Assembly (NCBI RefSeq): GCF_026802175.1
Contig: NZ_CP113797.1
Coordinates: forward strand, 5,557,026 to 5,621,025
Length of the DNA: 64,000 nt
Origin: Thermocoleostomius sinensis A174
Lineage (GTDB): Bacteria > Cyanobacteriota > Cyanobacteriia > Elainellales > Elainellaceae
Direction of reading: 5' to 3'
Shown: positions 44,785 through 54,090 of the stretch, one piece after another
How the letters are laid out: each line of letters opens with the position of its first letter
Position numbering within the stretch: the first letter of the stretch is position 1
Notes under the pieces: model-generated
Database searches by the model: none
Told to the model about the DNA's origin: nothing
The model's input: only the letters and a program-made list of their open reading frames with translations
Program-made: the position numbers and the translations under genes

Positions 44785-46602
44785 TTATCTGATGGAATCC
44801 ACCAGGAAATTTACGCTCGACAGCACAGGAGCCGCGCCCCCGCTGACCGTATCGCCCAGTTTGGCAATCACTCCACCGCTGCCCAGCCCGCCAATCAAAC
44901 CATTTTGGTCGAAGAATAATTTACCCGTTTCCCGACTGTAAAGAATCCGCACCAATGGATGCAACACCGTTGCCCCCAGTTGCGCCGTAGCATCATTGGC
45001 AACCGTAGCAAATTCAGACACTCCCAACGCATTACCGAGCAGGCTAGTTAGTCCAAACGTGGCTTTATCGAGCGCGATGATGTCTTCAACTGGATTAAAA
45101 TCGGTTAGCAAATCCTCACCCAGTTCCTTGAGGGCGAATACATCAATGCCAGTGCCGCCGGTCAGTTGATCGAGTCCGGCTCCGCCAATCAACGTATCGT
45201 TGCCCACCCCACCAACCAAGGTATCATTGCCGCCGCCGCCTTGCAGCAGGTTGTTGCCCGCTGTTCCCACGATTTTGTTGTCCAACTCGTTGCCCGTGCC
45301 TTTGAGGTTGCTGCCGATCAACTCCAGGTTTTCCAAATTGTCGCGCAGGACATAATCGATCGTCGATTTGACGAGATCTGTGCCAGCCCCTACCCCTTCT
45401 TGAACTCGATCGAGCACATTATCCACAATATAGGTGTCATCGCCCAGCCCTCCAATCAACGTATCTGCACCCGCTCCACCATCGAGGATGTTATTGCCCT
45501 CATTGCCCAGAATTTTGTTGGCCAGCGCATTTCCGGTTCCTTTGACTGCACCCGCCAGTAGTTCCAGATTCTCGATGTTATCGCGCAGAACATAATCCAC
45601 GGTGCTTTTGACCAGATCATTTCCTTGCCCAGCCAGTTCTTCTATCGTATCTAGCGCATTGTCCACAATATAGGTATCGTCGCCTAAGCCACCGATCAGG
45701 GTATCAATACCTAAACCGCCATCGAGAATGTCATTGCCATCACCGCCAACGATCGTGTCATTACCAGCCCCGCCATTCAGCGTATCGTTGCCGCTGCCGC
45801 CACTCACCGTATCGTTACCAGCCCCACCATTGATCGTGTCATTGCCAGCCCCGCCAGAGAGAGTGTCGTTGCCAGTGCCGCCACTCACCGTATCGTTGCC
45901 GCTGCCGCCTGTAACATTGCCCCCAATGGCGCCCCCAGTGGAACCGCCCCCGGTAGAATTACCTCCAGTAGTGCCGCCTGTAGAGTTCCCGCCCGAGCCG
46001 CCTTTGGGTGGATTACTAACTACCACATTGAAGTTGCCTTGACCAATGTATTCAATAAATTCAACGTTGGCTGGAAGCGTGTAGGTGGAAAGAGTTGTCC
46101 GAACAATATCAATCCCTTCATTCGCCTGTTCAATCACCACATCTTTTGCATTATCAACAATGTACAGATCGTTGCCATTTCCGCCAATTAGCGTATCTGC
46201 ACCTCCACTGCCATCAAGAATATTGTTCGCTTGATTGCCTGTGATGGTATTGTTCAAGGTGTTCCCTATGCCGTTGAGAGCTTGATTGCCTGTTAAGACT
46301 AAATTCTCAAGATTAGTACCCAAAATAAAACTTACCGATGCTTGTACGGTATCTGTTCCCTGTCCCACCTTTTCCCGAACTTTATCTTTTACATTGTCAA
46401 CAATGTAGCGATCGTTGCCTTTGCCGCCTTTCAGAAGATCGTTGCCTTTACCACCGTCTAACAAATCATTGCCATCACCACCCACAAGGCGATCGTTCTT
46501 GCCCAGTCCAAACAGTTTGTCATTTCCTGCCAGTCCAAACAGAAGATCCTTGCCTTTACCACCACGGAGAGTATTGCGCTTAGAAGTGCCTTTGCGACGC
46601 AT
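44785..46602 (-). CDS. large RTX calcium-binding repeat protein
   Basis: 605 residues, almost wholly repeats. Blocks of GGxGNDxh nonapeptides alternate with ~65-residue units of the type GDDTYIVDN...NLVLTGN/ENLELLAG...GTGNAL-NKI-GN, found in secreted cyanobacterial RTX proteins. A Gly/Ser/Thr-rich hinge lies near residues 190-230. Two of the long units (about residues 310-440) are highly similar and look recently duplicated. The end (EDLLTDFNPVEDIIALDK...LFFDQNG) is a typical type I secretion C-terminus. It is divergent from an ABC exporter-like gene, 300 bases apart. Confidence 0.92.
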   Translation of the reverse strand: MRRKGTSKRNTLRGGKGKDLLFGLAGNDKLFGLGKNDRLVGGDGNDLLDGGKGNDLLKGGKGNDRYIVDNVKDKVREKVGQGTDTVQASVSFILGTNLENLVLTGNQALNGIGNTLNNTITGNQANNILDGSGGADTLIGGNGNDLYIVDNAKDVVIEQANEGIDIVRTTLSTYTLPANVEFIEYIGQGNFNVVVSNPPKGGSGGNSTGGTTGGNSTGGGSTGGAIGGNVTGGSGNDTVSGGTGNDTLSGGAGNDTINGGAGNDTVSGGSGNDTLNGGAGNDTIVGGDGNDILDGGLGIDTLIGGLGDDTYIVDNALDTIEELAGQGNDLVKSTVDYVLRDNIENLELLAGAVKGTGNALANKILGNEGNNILDGGAGADTLIGGLGDDTYIVDNVLDRVQEGVGAGTDLVKSTIDYVLRDNLENLELIGSNLKGTGNELDNKIVGTAGNNLLQGGGGNDTLVGGVGNDTLIGGAGLDQLTGGTGIDVFALKELGEDLLTDFNPVEDIIALDKATFGLTSLLGNALGVSEFATVANDATAQLGATVLHPLVRILYSRETGKLFFDQNGLIGGLGSGGVIAKLGDTVSGGAAPVLSSVNFLVDSIR

Positions 46603-46901
46603 AATTGCTTACCTAGCTGTGATTGATCGTTACGACTGCATCCTAGTGGCGCGAGCATCTGTTTTGGCTGGCAATAAACACGAGAGTTTGATGCTTTACT
46701 TATCGTTACTTAGACAAAAATCTGCGGATGCACTTACCGGATTTTGCTCCATTTCCTTGAAGACGTAAGAATTGGGTAATCTTTGAACAGCATTTCGCTA
46801 TCCCAACCCTCGTTCGACAAAGCTCACGAACCTCCTAACTCCCAACTCCCAACCCCCGATCGCCAACTCCTCTCTTCTCGCTAGAAAGTTATCGTAGAGA
46901 G
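46603..46901. other. 299-bp divergent promoter region between RTX and ABC exporter-like genes
   Basis: It should carry the promoters of both genes. AACTCCCAACTCCCAACC-type simple sequence lies at about 46835-46856. No frame with coding character and no clear operator. Confidence 0.45.
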
Positions 46902-48749
46902 ATGAAGACTTCGCATCATCCACTGCCTTTCTCATTTCTTAAGCAACGTTTTCAAGCTTTTCACCAATCGCTTTCTATTTTTCAATACTGTCGTCGCGCC
47001 ATTCAACTTGTTTGGACAACCGATCGGCATCTCACAATTGGGTTAGCAATTTTGACGATCATTGCTGGGTTGTTGCCTGCGATCGTGGCCTATCTGGGCA
47101 AATTGATCGTAGACGCAGTGGTGGCAGCGGCTCAGTCGGGTGGAGCGGCTTGGACGGCTCTGCGCTACTTGGGGCTAGAAGCGATCGCTGTAGCACTGTT
47201 GTCAGGCAGCCAGCAGGGCATTTCACTGTGTCAATCGCTGCTGCGGGTGTTGTTGGGGCAGAAGGTGAATGAACTAATTCTGGAAAAGGCCCTGACACTG
47301 GATTTAATTCATTTCGAGGATTCTGAATTCTACGACAAGATGACGCGGGCCCGGCGTGAAGCCTCGACCCGACCGTTGAGCCTTGTAGGACGCACCTTCG
47401 GCTTAGTAAAAGATACTCTCTCGCTAGTTACCTACGGTAGCCTACTGCTGCAATTTTCGCTGTGGGCCGTATTGCTGCTGATGGTGGCAGGTATTCCCGC
47501 TTTTATTGCTGAAACTCGCTTTGCTCAAGCTGCCTTTCGGTTGTTTCGGTGGCGGGCCCCCGAAACCCGCGAACAACATTATTTGGAAACGCTGCTGGCT
47601 CGCGAAGATTTTGCAATGGAAGTGAAGCTGTATCAGTTGGGGGAGATGCTGTTGAATCGCTATCGGGCCATTTTTCAGCGGCTCTACCACGAAGATCGGG
47701 ATTTGACAGTACGACGAAGCGTGTGGAGCTATTTTCTCAGCTTGCTCAACACTGCCACATTTTATGCCACCTATGTGTGGATTGTGCTAGAGGCGATCGC
47801 GGGTCGCATTTCTTTGGGAGAGTTGACCATGTACTTAGTTGTGTTTCGCCAAGGACAATCTACCTTTTCAGCCATCCTGACATCAGTAGGCGGCATGTAC
47901 GAAGATTGCCTTTATCTCTCTAATCTCTATGAATTTCTAGAAGAAGCAGTCCCAGAACCTACTGGATACGCCACTTATGGACCTTTGCCTGGAGACGGGC
48001 TGCGGTTTGAGCATGTTAGCTTTACCTATCCCGATACGACCCAACCTGCCCTCAAGGATGTATCATTTCACTTACGACCGGGTGAGAAACTAGCGATTGT
48101 GGGTAAGAATGGATCAGGGAAAACGACGTTAATTAAGCTATTAACTCGCTTGTATACGCCTGATTCAGGACGAATCTTACTGGATGGCCGAAACATTCAA
48201 GACTGGGACATTGACGCTTTACAGCGGCGCATCGGCGTAATTTTTCAAAACTTTGTGCGCTATCAATTTACCGTCGGTGAGAACGTTGGTGTTGGCGATG
48301 TAGAGTATTTTGAGGAAGAACCGCGTTGGCATGTTGCTACTGAAAAAGGAACAGCCCGATCGTTTATTGAAGACATGCCAGAAGGATTTTACACGCGATT
48401 GGGTCGTTGGTTTCGAGGCGGACGGGAACTCTCGGGCGGGCAGTGGCAGAAGATTGCACTGTCGCGAGCGTTCATGCGATCGAGTGCAGATATTTTGGTG
48501 CTAGACGAACCCACTTCCGCTGTGGATGCCGAAGCCGAAGTAGAAATTTTTAACCAACTGCGATCGGTGACACACAATCAAATGGCCATCTTGATCTCCC
48601 ATCGGTTTTCCACCGTGCGCATGGCCGATCAGATTATGGTGCTGGTCAACGGCGAAATTTTGGAACAAGGGACTCATGCTGAACTGATGCAGCGGCAGGG
48701 ACACTACGCACGATTATTTGAGTTACAAGCTGCTGGTTACTTGTCGTAG
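46902..48749 (+). CDS. ABC exporter-like half transporter (permease-ATPase fusion)
   Basis: 615 residues: an N-terminal ~330-residue membrane domain with about six helices, then one ATPase domain with GKNGSGKTTLIK (Walker A), LSGGQWQKIALSRAF (signature) and ILVLDEPTSAVDAEAE (Walker B). There is no N-terminal C39 peptidase. It should act as a homodimer exporting a lipid, peptide or other amphiphile. The position opposite an RTX gene makes type I secretion conceivable, but no HlyD or TolC gene is near, so this remains inference. The layout is of the MsbA/MdlB kind. Confidence 0.88.
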   Translation: MKTSHHPLPFSFLKQRFQAFHQSLSIFQYCRRAIQLVWTTDRHLTIGLAILTIIAGLLPAIVAYLGKLIVDAVVAAAQSGGAAWTALRYLGLEAIAVALLSGSQQGISLCQSLLRVLLGQKVNELILEKALTLDLIHFEDSEFYDKMTRARREASTRPLSLVGRTFGLVKDTLSLVTYGSLLLQFSLWAVLLLMVAGIPAFIAETRFAQAAFRLFRWRAPETREQHYLETLLAREDFAMEVKLYQLGEMLLNRYRAIFQRLYHEDRDLTVRRSVWSYFLSLLNTATFYATYVWIVLEAIAGRISLGELTMYLVVFRQGQSTFSAILTSVGGMYEDCLYLSNLYEFLEEAVPEPTGYATYGPLPGDGLRFEHVSFTYPDTTQPALKDVSFHLRPGEKLAIVGKNGSGKTTLIKLLTRLYTPDSGRILLDGRNIQDWDIDALQRRIGVIFQNFVRYQFTVGENVGVGDVEYFEEEPRWHVATEKGTARSFIEDMPEGFYTRLGRWFRGGRELSGGQWQKIALSRAFMRSSADILVLDEPTSAVDAEAEVEIFNQLRSVTHNQMAILISHRFSTVRMADQIMVLVNGEILEQGTHAELMQRQGHYARLFELQAAGYLS

Positions 48750-48934
48750 AAAAATCTTTGTAGACATGTTCAGAGAACGGCCCGCAAGATTAAATGCTGT
48801 ATCGAGGCATCGGCTTCTCGAAGCACCGAAAGCTAAACGGATGGTAGTATTCCAATCGGTTAGGATCGGTTGATCAGTAACAAAGCATCGAATTCGGACA
48901 TTACACCAACACTCTCTGCCACAGCTACAGTGAT

Positions 48935-49321
48935 ATGCAAAGCAAGATGCAACAACGTTTAATGTTTACCGCTCTAATTCTTTTAGCAACTGGCATCACT
49001 CATCCAATCGTCACGTTGGCCCAATCCTCGGAAGTCCCTACTGCTGGAGATTGTCTAGTGGGAACACCAGAGGGCGTATTTGCAGGCGATCGTCCGCTAA
49101 GCCGTGATCAGTTTGCGGCTGGGCTAGATGCCTGTTTGCGTCCTTTGGAGACTCAACTGAATCTGGAACAGTATGCCACACAGGCAGAAATGGAAACCAC
49201 CATTCAGCGGCAATTGGAACTGAATCGCGAACTGGGAATTTTAAGTGATCGAGTCGATGAGTTGCTGGGCGAACCCTCCACGCCCCCTACCCAAACTGAT
49301 ACTGCACCAACTCAGGAGTGA
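48935..49321 (+). CDS. short secreted protein: SLH-like segment plus coiled coil, no porin barrel
   Basis: 128 residues. The N-terminus is a signal peptide (MFTALILLATGITHPIVTLAQ). Residues ~45-70 (GVFAGDRPLSRDQFAAGLDACL) match the second half of the SLH motif seen in cyanobacterial Som/iron-uptake porins (G-R-LTRYEFAAGLNACL). The following ~45 residues (ATQAEMETTIQRQLELNREL...LSDRVDELL) match the coiled coil that precedes their barrel. The barrel itself is missing and the frame ends in a Thr/Pro tail. It may be a peptidoglycan-facing spacer. The stop overlaps the convergent amine oxidase by 10 bases. Confidence 0.7.
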   Translation: MQSKMQQRLMFTALILLATGITHPIVTLAQSSEVPTAGDCLVGTPEGVFAGDRPLSRDQFAAGLDACLRPLETQLNLEQYATQAEMETTIQRQLELNRELGILSDRVDELLGEPSTPPTQTDTAPTQE

Positions 49322-51246
49322 CAAGACTGTGGGTGCGAAGAAGGCGGCACGTCGAGTGCCGGATTGGCATCGAAGAACCCTGCTGGCTTAAGCATAAACC
49401 CCGAATAGGCGGTGGGCATAACTGGAAAGTCTTCGGGGCGGGGGATGTGATGATGGCCAAACACATACCACACCACAACATCGGTATTATCGATCGATCG
49501 ATTCGCTTGTGTCCATTGAGGTAACCCTTCGCCGCCGGGATGCTGGTTGGGATAATTGCCTGTAGCAAAGCGCTCAGACTCGTTATAGGGTGTCACCCAC
49601 AGATGTTTGGTCATAAACCCAGCCCGCTTTAGGATGGGTGCATCGGGATGGGCAAAGGGCAGCACGTTTTCACCCGGTGCAATTTTGAAGCCAACGGGTT
49701 GTCCCAAGCGATTGGTGACATTAGGATTGACGACTTTCCAGTAGCGTCCAGCTAACGGATCGATAATGCGCTGGGCTTCCTGTTCGGTTTTCAGCAAAGT
49801 AGGTTTAGCGTAGAACGCATTGCCCTGTGGGTTGTCTGGCCCGATCGGCTCCGCTTCCGTGTTGATTTCGTAAACGGAATTCGCTGTACCATCCAAATCG
49901 AAATCTAGTCGCATACAGAAAAAGTGCTGATGGTTCAACGCATTCAGTTCAGGAGCCACGATCGTGCCATATTTGGGATAGTCTGCTAGTGCACCACAGA
50001 GCAGTAATCCCGTCAGTTTCACCTCATACTGGATCGTGCCGTCTTGATAGAAATACCAGAAGAAGCCGTATTCATAATTGTCCACCGTGGCAATAAAAGA
50101 AAGCACAAGACGACGCGATCGTCTTACTTCGACTTCATCTAGTCGCCAATCGGTATGTTTCCAGAGAATGCCGAAATCTTCTTCGTGCAAACAGATAGCA
50201 TTTTCGATCACCGATACATTGCCGCGACTATCGGTCAGCACCCCGTCAAAGTAGCGAATTTCCCCCAAACAATCACATCCTAGCCGCAGCGAGTTAGCCA
50301 ACAAGCCCACGCCATGTTCGCCTACATCAAAGGCATTTTTGCGGAAGTGTTGTGGGCGTGGGTCGCCATAGGGCACGACCATTTCTGCTAGTGAGGCACG
50401 ATACAAAATCGATCGCACCTGCCCTTGATCTTCATAGCCGACTGTGTAGAGTACTAATCCTTCTCGCGGCGTAAAGCCAATGCGCATTTGCCACTTTTGC
50501 CAGCGAATACAGTGCCCCTCTACTGTAAAACTGGGACCTTCTGGTTGCGTGATATGCAGGGGTTGAATGTCTGGGCGCAACTGGGGCTGAAACCGTACCG
50601 CATATTCGCCGGGTTCGGGCGGTACGGGATATACCCCCAAGTCTTCAATCCGTACCACCTGCATCGTGTTGAGATTCACCACCGGAATCAATCCTTCAAT
50701 CGGGCGCGAATAAAAATTACTTTTCGGTGTCGATCGCAGATAGCAAATGCAACGCGACAGCCGCAGCCCTACTTCATCGGCAAAGCCAAAATTGCCGATC
50801 GCCCACGGATCAACCACAACCGCCTCTAAATCAGTGATGCCTCGTTTAGCCAGTGCCACAGCGAAATCGGGATGAGCTTTCACCGCTGCTTCACATTCCG
50901 CCAACTCATCGGCCATGATGTTGGGTTGCACATCGGGAATGTGTGTCCAGGTAATCACCTCATTTTGTGTGAGGGAGACGATCGCCTCATAGGTTTTGCC
51001 CGTTTCATTGTCTAACAGAATCAAAAAGGCCTGGCGATCGAGCACATCCCCTGGCTGAAGGTTGAGGATCATGGATTTAGGTGGCTCATTCAATGTGACA
51101 CAAGGGAACCGAAAGGTTGCCCCCACGTGCTTTTGGGAACGAACCAGAGCAACAGCAGCAGCAATTTCATCCGCCGACAGCGGCTCTAACGGATGCAGCG
51201 GCATAGCTTGAGCCGAGGTCGTTAAAGGCGTGTGCATCGAGGTCAT
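49312..51246 (-). CDS. tynA: copper-containing primary-amine oxidase
   Basis: 644 residues, the usual length. The topaquinone precursor is Tyr391 in ATVDNYEYG. Copper ligands are H439 and H441 (HQHFF) and one of the His triplet H598-H600 (FGHHHIPRPEDFPVMP). The enzyme oxidises primary amines to aldehydes, releasing ammonia and hydrogen peroxide. No signal peptide is visible, so it is probably cytoplasmic unless a longer start exists. It is a stand-alone gene and could supply nitrogen from amines. Start ATG 51246 or 51237. Confidence 0.95.
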   Translation of the reverse strand: MTSMHTPLTTSAQAMPLHPLEPLSADEIAAAVALVRSQKHVGATFRFPCVTLNEPPKSMILNLQPGDVLDRQAFLILLDNETGKTYEAIVSLTQNEVITWTHIPDVQPNIMADELAECEAAVKAHPDFAVALAKRGITDLEAVVVDPWAIGNFGFADEVGLRLSRCICYLRSTPKSNFYSRPIEGLIPVVNLNTMQVVRIEDLGVYPVPPEPGEYAVRFQPQLRPDIQPLHITQPEGPSFTVEGHCIRWQKWQMRIGFTPREGLVLYTVGYEDQGQVRSILYRASLAEMVVPYGDPRPQHFRKNAFDVGEHGVGLLANSLRLGCDCLGEIRYFDGVLTDSRGNVSVIENAICLHEEDFGILWKHTDWRLDEVEVRRSRRLVLSFIATVDNYEYGFFWYFYQDGTIQYEVKLTGLLLCGALADYPKYGTIVAPELNALNHQHFFCMRLDFDLDGTANSVYEINTEAEPIGPDNPQGNAFYAKPTLLKTEQEAQRIIDPLAGRYWKVVNPNVTNRLGQPVGFKIAPGENVLPFAHPDAPILKRAGFMTKHLWVTPYNESERFATGNYPNQHPGGEGLPQWTQANRSIDNTDVVVWYVFGHHHIPRPEDFPVMPTAYSGFMLKPAGFFDANPALDVPPSSHPQSCHS

Positions 51247-51979
51247 AAAATCATTCGTTCTTTCAAAATTTCCGTTAGCTTTTTTACAGATTTTCTTAAT
51301 TCGGCATTAAATTTTATTTCGCACAACCCCCATTGAAAACTAAACCTGTAAGAGTATAAAACATGAAGTTAAATCTATGGATCAATTAGGAGGATTTGAG
51401 AGCTACATTGACTTGAACATAAAATTAAACCTTAATCTCTACAGGGTTGCGCTTAACTCAGATTGTTAATCAGATTATTTTTTGGTAACGTCGCTTTTAA
51501 TTCCCTTCGTCAACCCCCCATTGTCAAAGCCAATCGTCAAAGCCAAAACACAGCCGCACGTTGGCGCTTTGGTGATAGGAACTATCTAGTCATGCATTCT
51601 AGTTATGCATTGAAGATGAATGGTGTCCTATTTTGAGATCGCTGTTTGAATGTGTGCAGTGATTCATCATGCTTTTGTTTGGCAAGGTTAAAGTCTTGTC
51701 GAATTTTTGCTGTTGATTTAGAACTGGTGCACGGTTCAATCACCGAATTTGATACCTTGTGTTTCCTATCATGTTCCGCTTTAATGACTTGATTGCGTAG
51801 TTCAAGCGTAAACTCGCAATTGGTCATTCTGCTTCGCTTTGAATCGAGATCATCGATACATCTCGGTGTCGTTAGTCAGCGTTATATAGGTCACCTACTT
51901 AAAGTGACATCATTCACAAAGTTGACTTAAAGTTGACCTGATTTTTGAACTTAAATATTAGTGAGGATCTAAACAACCC
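51247..51979. other. 733-bp AT-rich region between amine oxidase and sugar transporter
   Basis: Both promoters lie here. A 74-codon frame on the minus strand (51603-51827) has no domain character or ribosome site. I see no tRNA, IS element or repeat. Confidence 0.5.
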
Positions 51980-53131
51980 ATGTTTAAAGCTATTCGCCAC
52001 AGCCTTCCGATTCTAGGTCTTGTACTCTTGGCGGCTTGCACCAACAACCCAGGTGGTACTGCTGATTCTAATGCAACGGGGAACACCACTGCTGATGCAA
52101 ATACCGAGTTTCCAGCGGCTAAAGACTGTCAAAATGTGGCTATTTTGCTACCCGAATCGGATTCGTCGGCTCGCTATGAAGCTTACGATCGCCCGCTACT
52201 AGAGCAGGAAATTAAAGCGGCGCTGCCCGGTGTCACTATTCAGTACGCCAACGCCAACAACAACGCTGCAACGCAACAAAATCAGGCAGAAGCAGCCCTC
52301 ACGAAAAGTGCTTGTATTTTGGTAGTAGATCCCAACGATAGCGAACAGGCCGCAGTGATTGTGCAACAGGCCAAGCAAAGTGGTGTTCCAGTCATTGCTT
52401 ACGATCGCCTCATCCAAGATCCAGATTTAGCCTTCTATGTGTCGTTTGACAACGAGCGCGTGGGTGAACTGCAAGGACAATATATTGTCGATCAATTCAA
52501 GGCAGGCAATTTGGGGCTAGAGAAGGGCGCGAATTTGGTAATGATTAATGGTGCACAAACCGACAACAACGCCTTGTTATTCCGTCAAGGTGCTCTAAAA
52601 GCGCTGCAACCGTTAGTAGACAGCGGCGATTTGAACCTAGTGTTTGATCAATATACACCCAACTGGGACAACGCTCGAGCGCAATCGCTAATGGAAGGGG
52701 TCTTAACTAAAGAAAGCAACAATGTCGATATTGCCTATGTTGCTAATGATGGGATGGCGAATACGGTGATTGCCGCGCTGCGTACTCAAGGATTGAATGG
52801 TAAGGTACTTGTTACTGGACAGGATGCAACACTCACAGGGATTCAAAATATCCTTACCGGCGATCAAACTATGACCGTATACAAACCGATCATTGAAGAA
52901 GCTCGTGCCACTGCTCAATTAGTGGCTGCTCTCAGCAAAGGCGAAGATACCAGCACTATTGTCAATGGCGAGACAGAACTGCAAGACGGCACACAAATTC
53001 CCTCGGTACTAGCAACGCCGATCGTTGTGGATCAAAGCAACGTTGAAGACACGGTGATCAAAGACGGATTCTTGACCAAAGAGCAAATCTGCAATGGGTT
53101 GCCTGCGGGTGCAGGTGGAATTTGTCCATAG
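51980..53131 (+). CDS. sugar ABC transporter substrate-binding lipoprotein (type I periplasmic-binding fold)
   Basis: 383 residues. A lipoprotein signal ends in LVLLAAC. Low-complexity Asn/Thr/Gly-rich linker, then the ribose/xylose-binding-protein fold: KDCQNVAILLPESDSSARYEAYDRPLL, CILVVDPNDSEQAAVIVQQAKQSGVPVIAYDR, ANDGMANTVIAALRTQGLNGKVLVTGQDA. This is closest to XylF-type proteins by segment order. First gene of a three-gene importer; a hairpin behind its stop probably sets it above the other two. Confidence 0.9.
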   Translation: MFKAIRHSLPILGLVLLAACTNNPGGTADSNATGNTTADANTEFPAAKDCQNVAILLPESDSSARYEAYDRPLLEQEIKAALPGVTIQYANANNNAATQQNQAEAALTKSACILVVDPNDSEQAAVIVQQAKQSGVPVIAYDRLIQDPDLAFYVSFDNERVGELQGQYIVDQFKAGNLGLEKGANLVMINGAQTDNNALLFRQGALKALQPLVDSGDLNLVFDQYTPNWDNARAQSLMEGVLTKESNNVDIAYVANDGMANTVIAALRTQGLNGKVLVTGQDATLTGIQNILTGDQTMTVYKPIIEEARATAQLVAALSKGEDTSTIVNGETELQDGTQIPSVLATPIVVDQSNVEDTVIKDGFLTKEQICNGLPAGAGGICP

Positions 53132-53133
53132 GC

Positions 53134-53180
53134 AAGGATGAGGGATGAAGGATAAACGATTCATCCTTCGCCTTCATCCT
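53134..53180 (+). promoter_or_regulatory. intercistronic hairpin after the binding-protein gene
   Basis: GGATGAAGG (53143-53151) pairs perfectly with CCTTCATCC (53171-53179); AAGGATGA (53134-53141) and TCATCCTT (53161-53168) give an alternative inner stem. No T tract. Such structures often protect the abundant binding-protein mRNA. Confidence 0.5.
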
Positions 53181-53214
53181 TCCGCCATGTCCTTCTCTAC
53201 ATAAGGAGCAATCA

Positions 53215-54045
53215 ATGACAGACAGTTCACTTTCGATCGTCTCCGATCGCGACTCAATTCCCAATAGCATTCCTCGGTTACAACTCAAAAATATCTGCAA
53301 ATCCTTCGGTGGAGTGCAAGCTCTGAAGCATGTAGACTTCGAGGTCTATGATGGCGAAGTTGTGGGTCTAGTGGGTGATAACGGCGCGGGTAAGTCAACG
53401 TTGATTAAAACTATGTCTGGAGCCTATGTTCCCGACCAAGGCGAGATTTTAATTGATGGCCATCCTGTGACTATTCAAAATCCTCAAGATGCCACCCAAC
53501 AAGGGATTGAAACGGTATATCAGGATTTGGCTCTATGCGACAACCTGGATGTGGTGGCAAACTTGTGGCTAGGACGGGAAGCCTACCGCGAACTGATTCC
53601 TGGTGTGTTGCGCGTGCTAGACGAGACGGAAATGGAACGCCGCACGCTCGAGGTATTGAAAACCTTAGATGTCAAAATCCCCTCGGTGCGATCGGCGGTA
53701 GCAGGACTATCAGGAGGACAGCGGCAGTGCATTGCCGTAGCTAAAACCATTTTGCGACAACCCAAAGTTGTGCTGCTAGACGAACCTACTGCGGCTTTAG
53801 GAGTGGCCCAAACGCGGCAAGTCCTCAACTTAATTCTGCGTCTTAAGGAACAAAAACAAGCGGTCGTGGTAATTTCGCACAACTTGCACGATGTGTTTGA
53901 AGTGACCGATCGCATTATTGTCATGCGATTAGGCGAACGAGTCCGTACCTTTGAAACCCGCACTGCTAAACGGGAGGCAGTTGTTGCTGCCATCACCGGA
54001 GCCGATAAAGAAGCTATTACCGAAACCGATGTTACGGGTGTGTAA
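53215..54045 (+). CDS. sugar ABC transporter ATP-binding protein, single ATPase domain
   Basis: 276 residues with GDNGAGKSTLIK (Walker A), LSGGQRQCIAVAKTIL (signature), VVLLDEPTAALGV (Walker B) and ISHNLHDVF (switch His). The carbohydrate-class features (KSFGGVQALKHVDFEV, ETVYQDLALCDNLDV) are clear. Unlike XylG/RbsA it has one, not two, ATPase domains, as in FrcA-type importers, so it should form a homodimer. AGGAG lies eight to nine bases before the ATG. Confidence 0.93.
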   Translation: MTDSSLSIVSDRDSIPNSIPRLQLKNICKSFGGVQALKHVDFEVYDGEVVGLVGDNGAGKSTLIKTMSGAYVPDQGEILIDGHPVTIQNPQDATQQGIETVYQDLALCDNLDVVANLWLGREAYRELIPGVLRVLDETEMERRTLEVLKTLDVKIPSVRSAVAGLSGGQRQCIAVAKTILRQPKVVLLDEPTAALGVAQTRQVLNLILRLKEQKQAVVVISHNLHDVFEVTDRIIVMRLGERVRTFETRTAKREAVVAAITGADKEAITETDVTGV

Positions 54046-54090
54046 GGACGCTTCACAACCCCTCAACTCAATACCTTTAGAACAACGCAA

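Noticed and set aside
45728-46042. Proline-rich 104-codon frame on the plus strand
   Set aside because: It is the antisense of the RTX GGxGND repeats; the Pro/Ser-rich pattern is a by-product of Gly/Asp codons.
51603-51827. 74-codon minus-strand frame in the amine oxidase/sugar importer gap
   Set aside because: No recognisable motif or ribosome site; sequence is AT-rich and looks non-coding.
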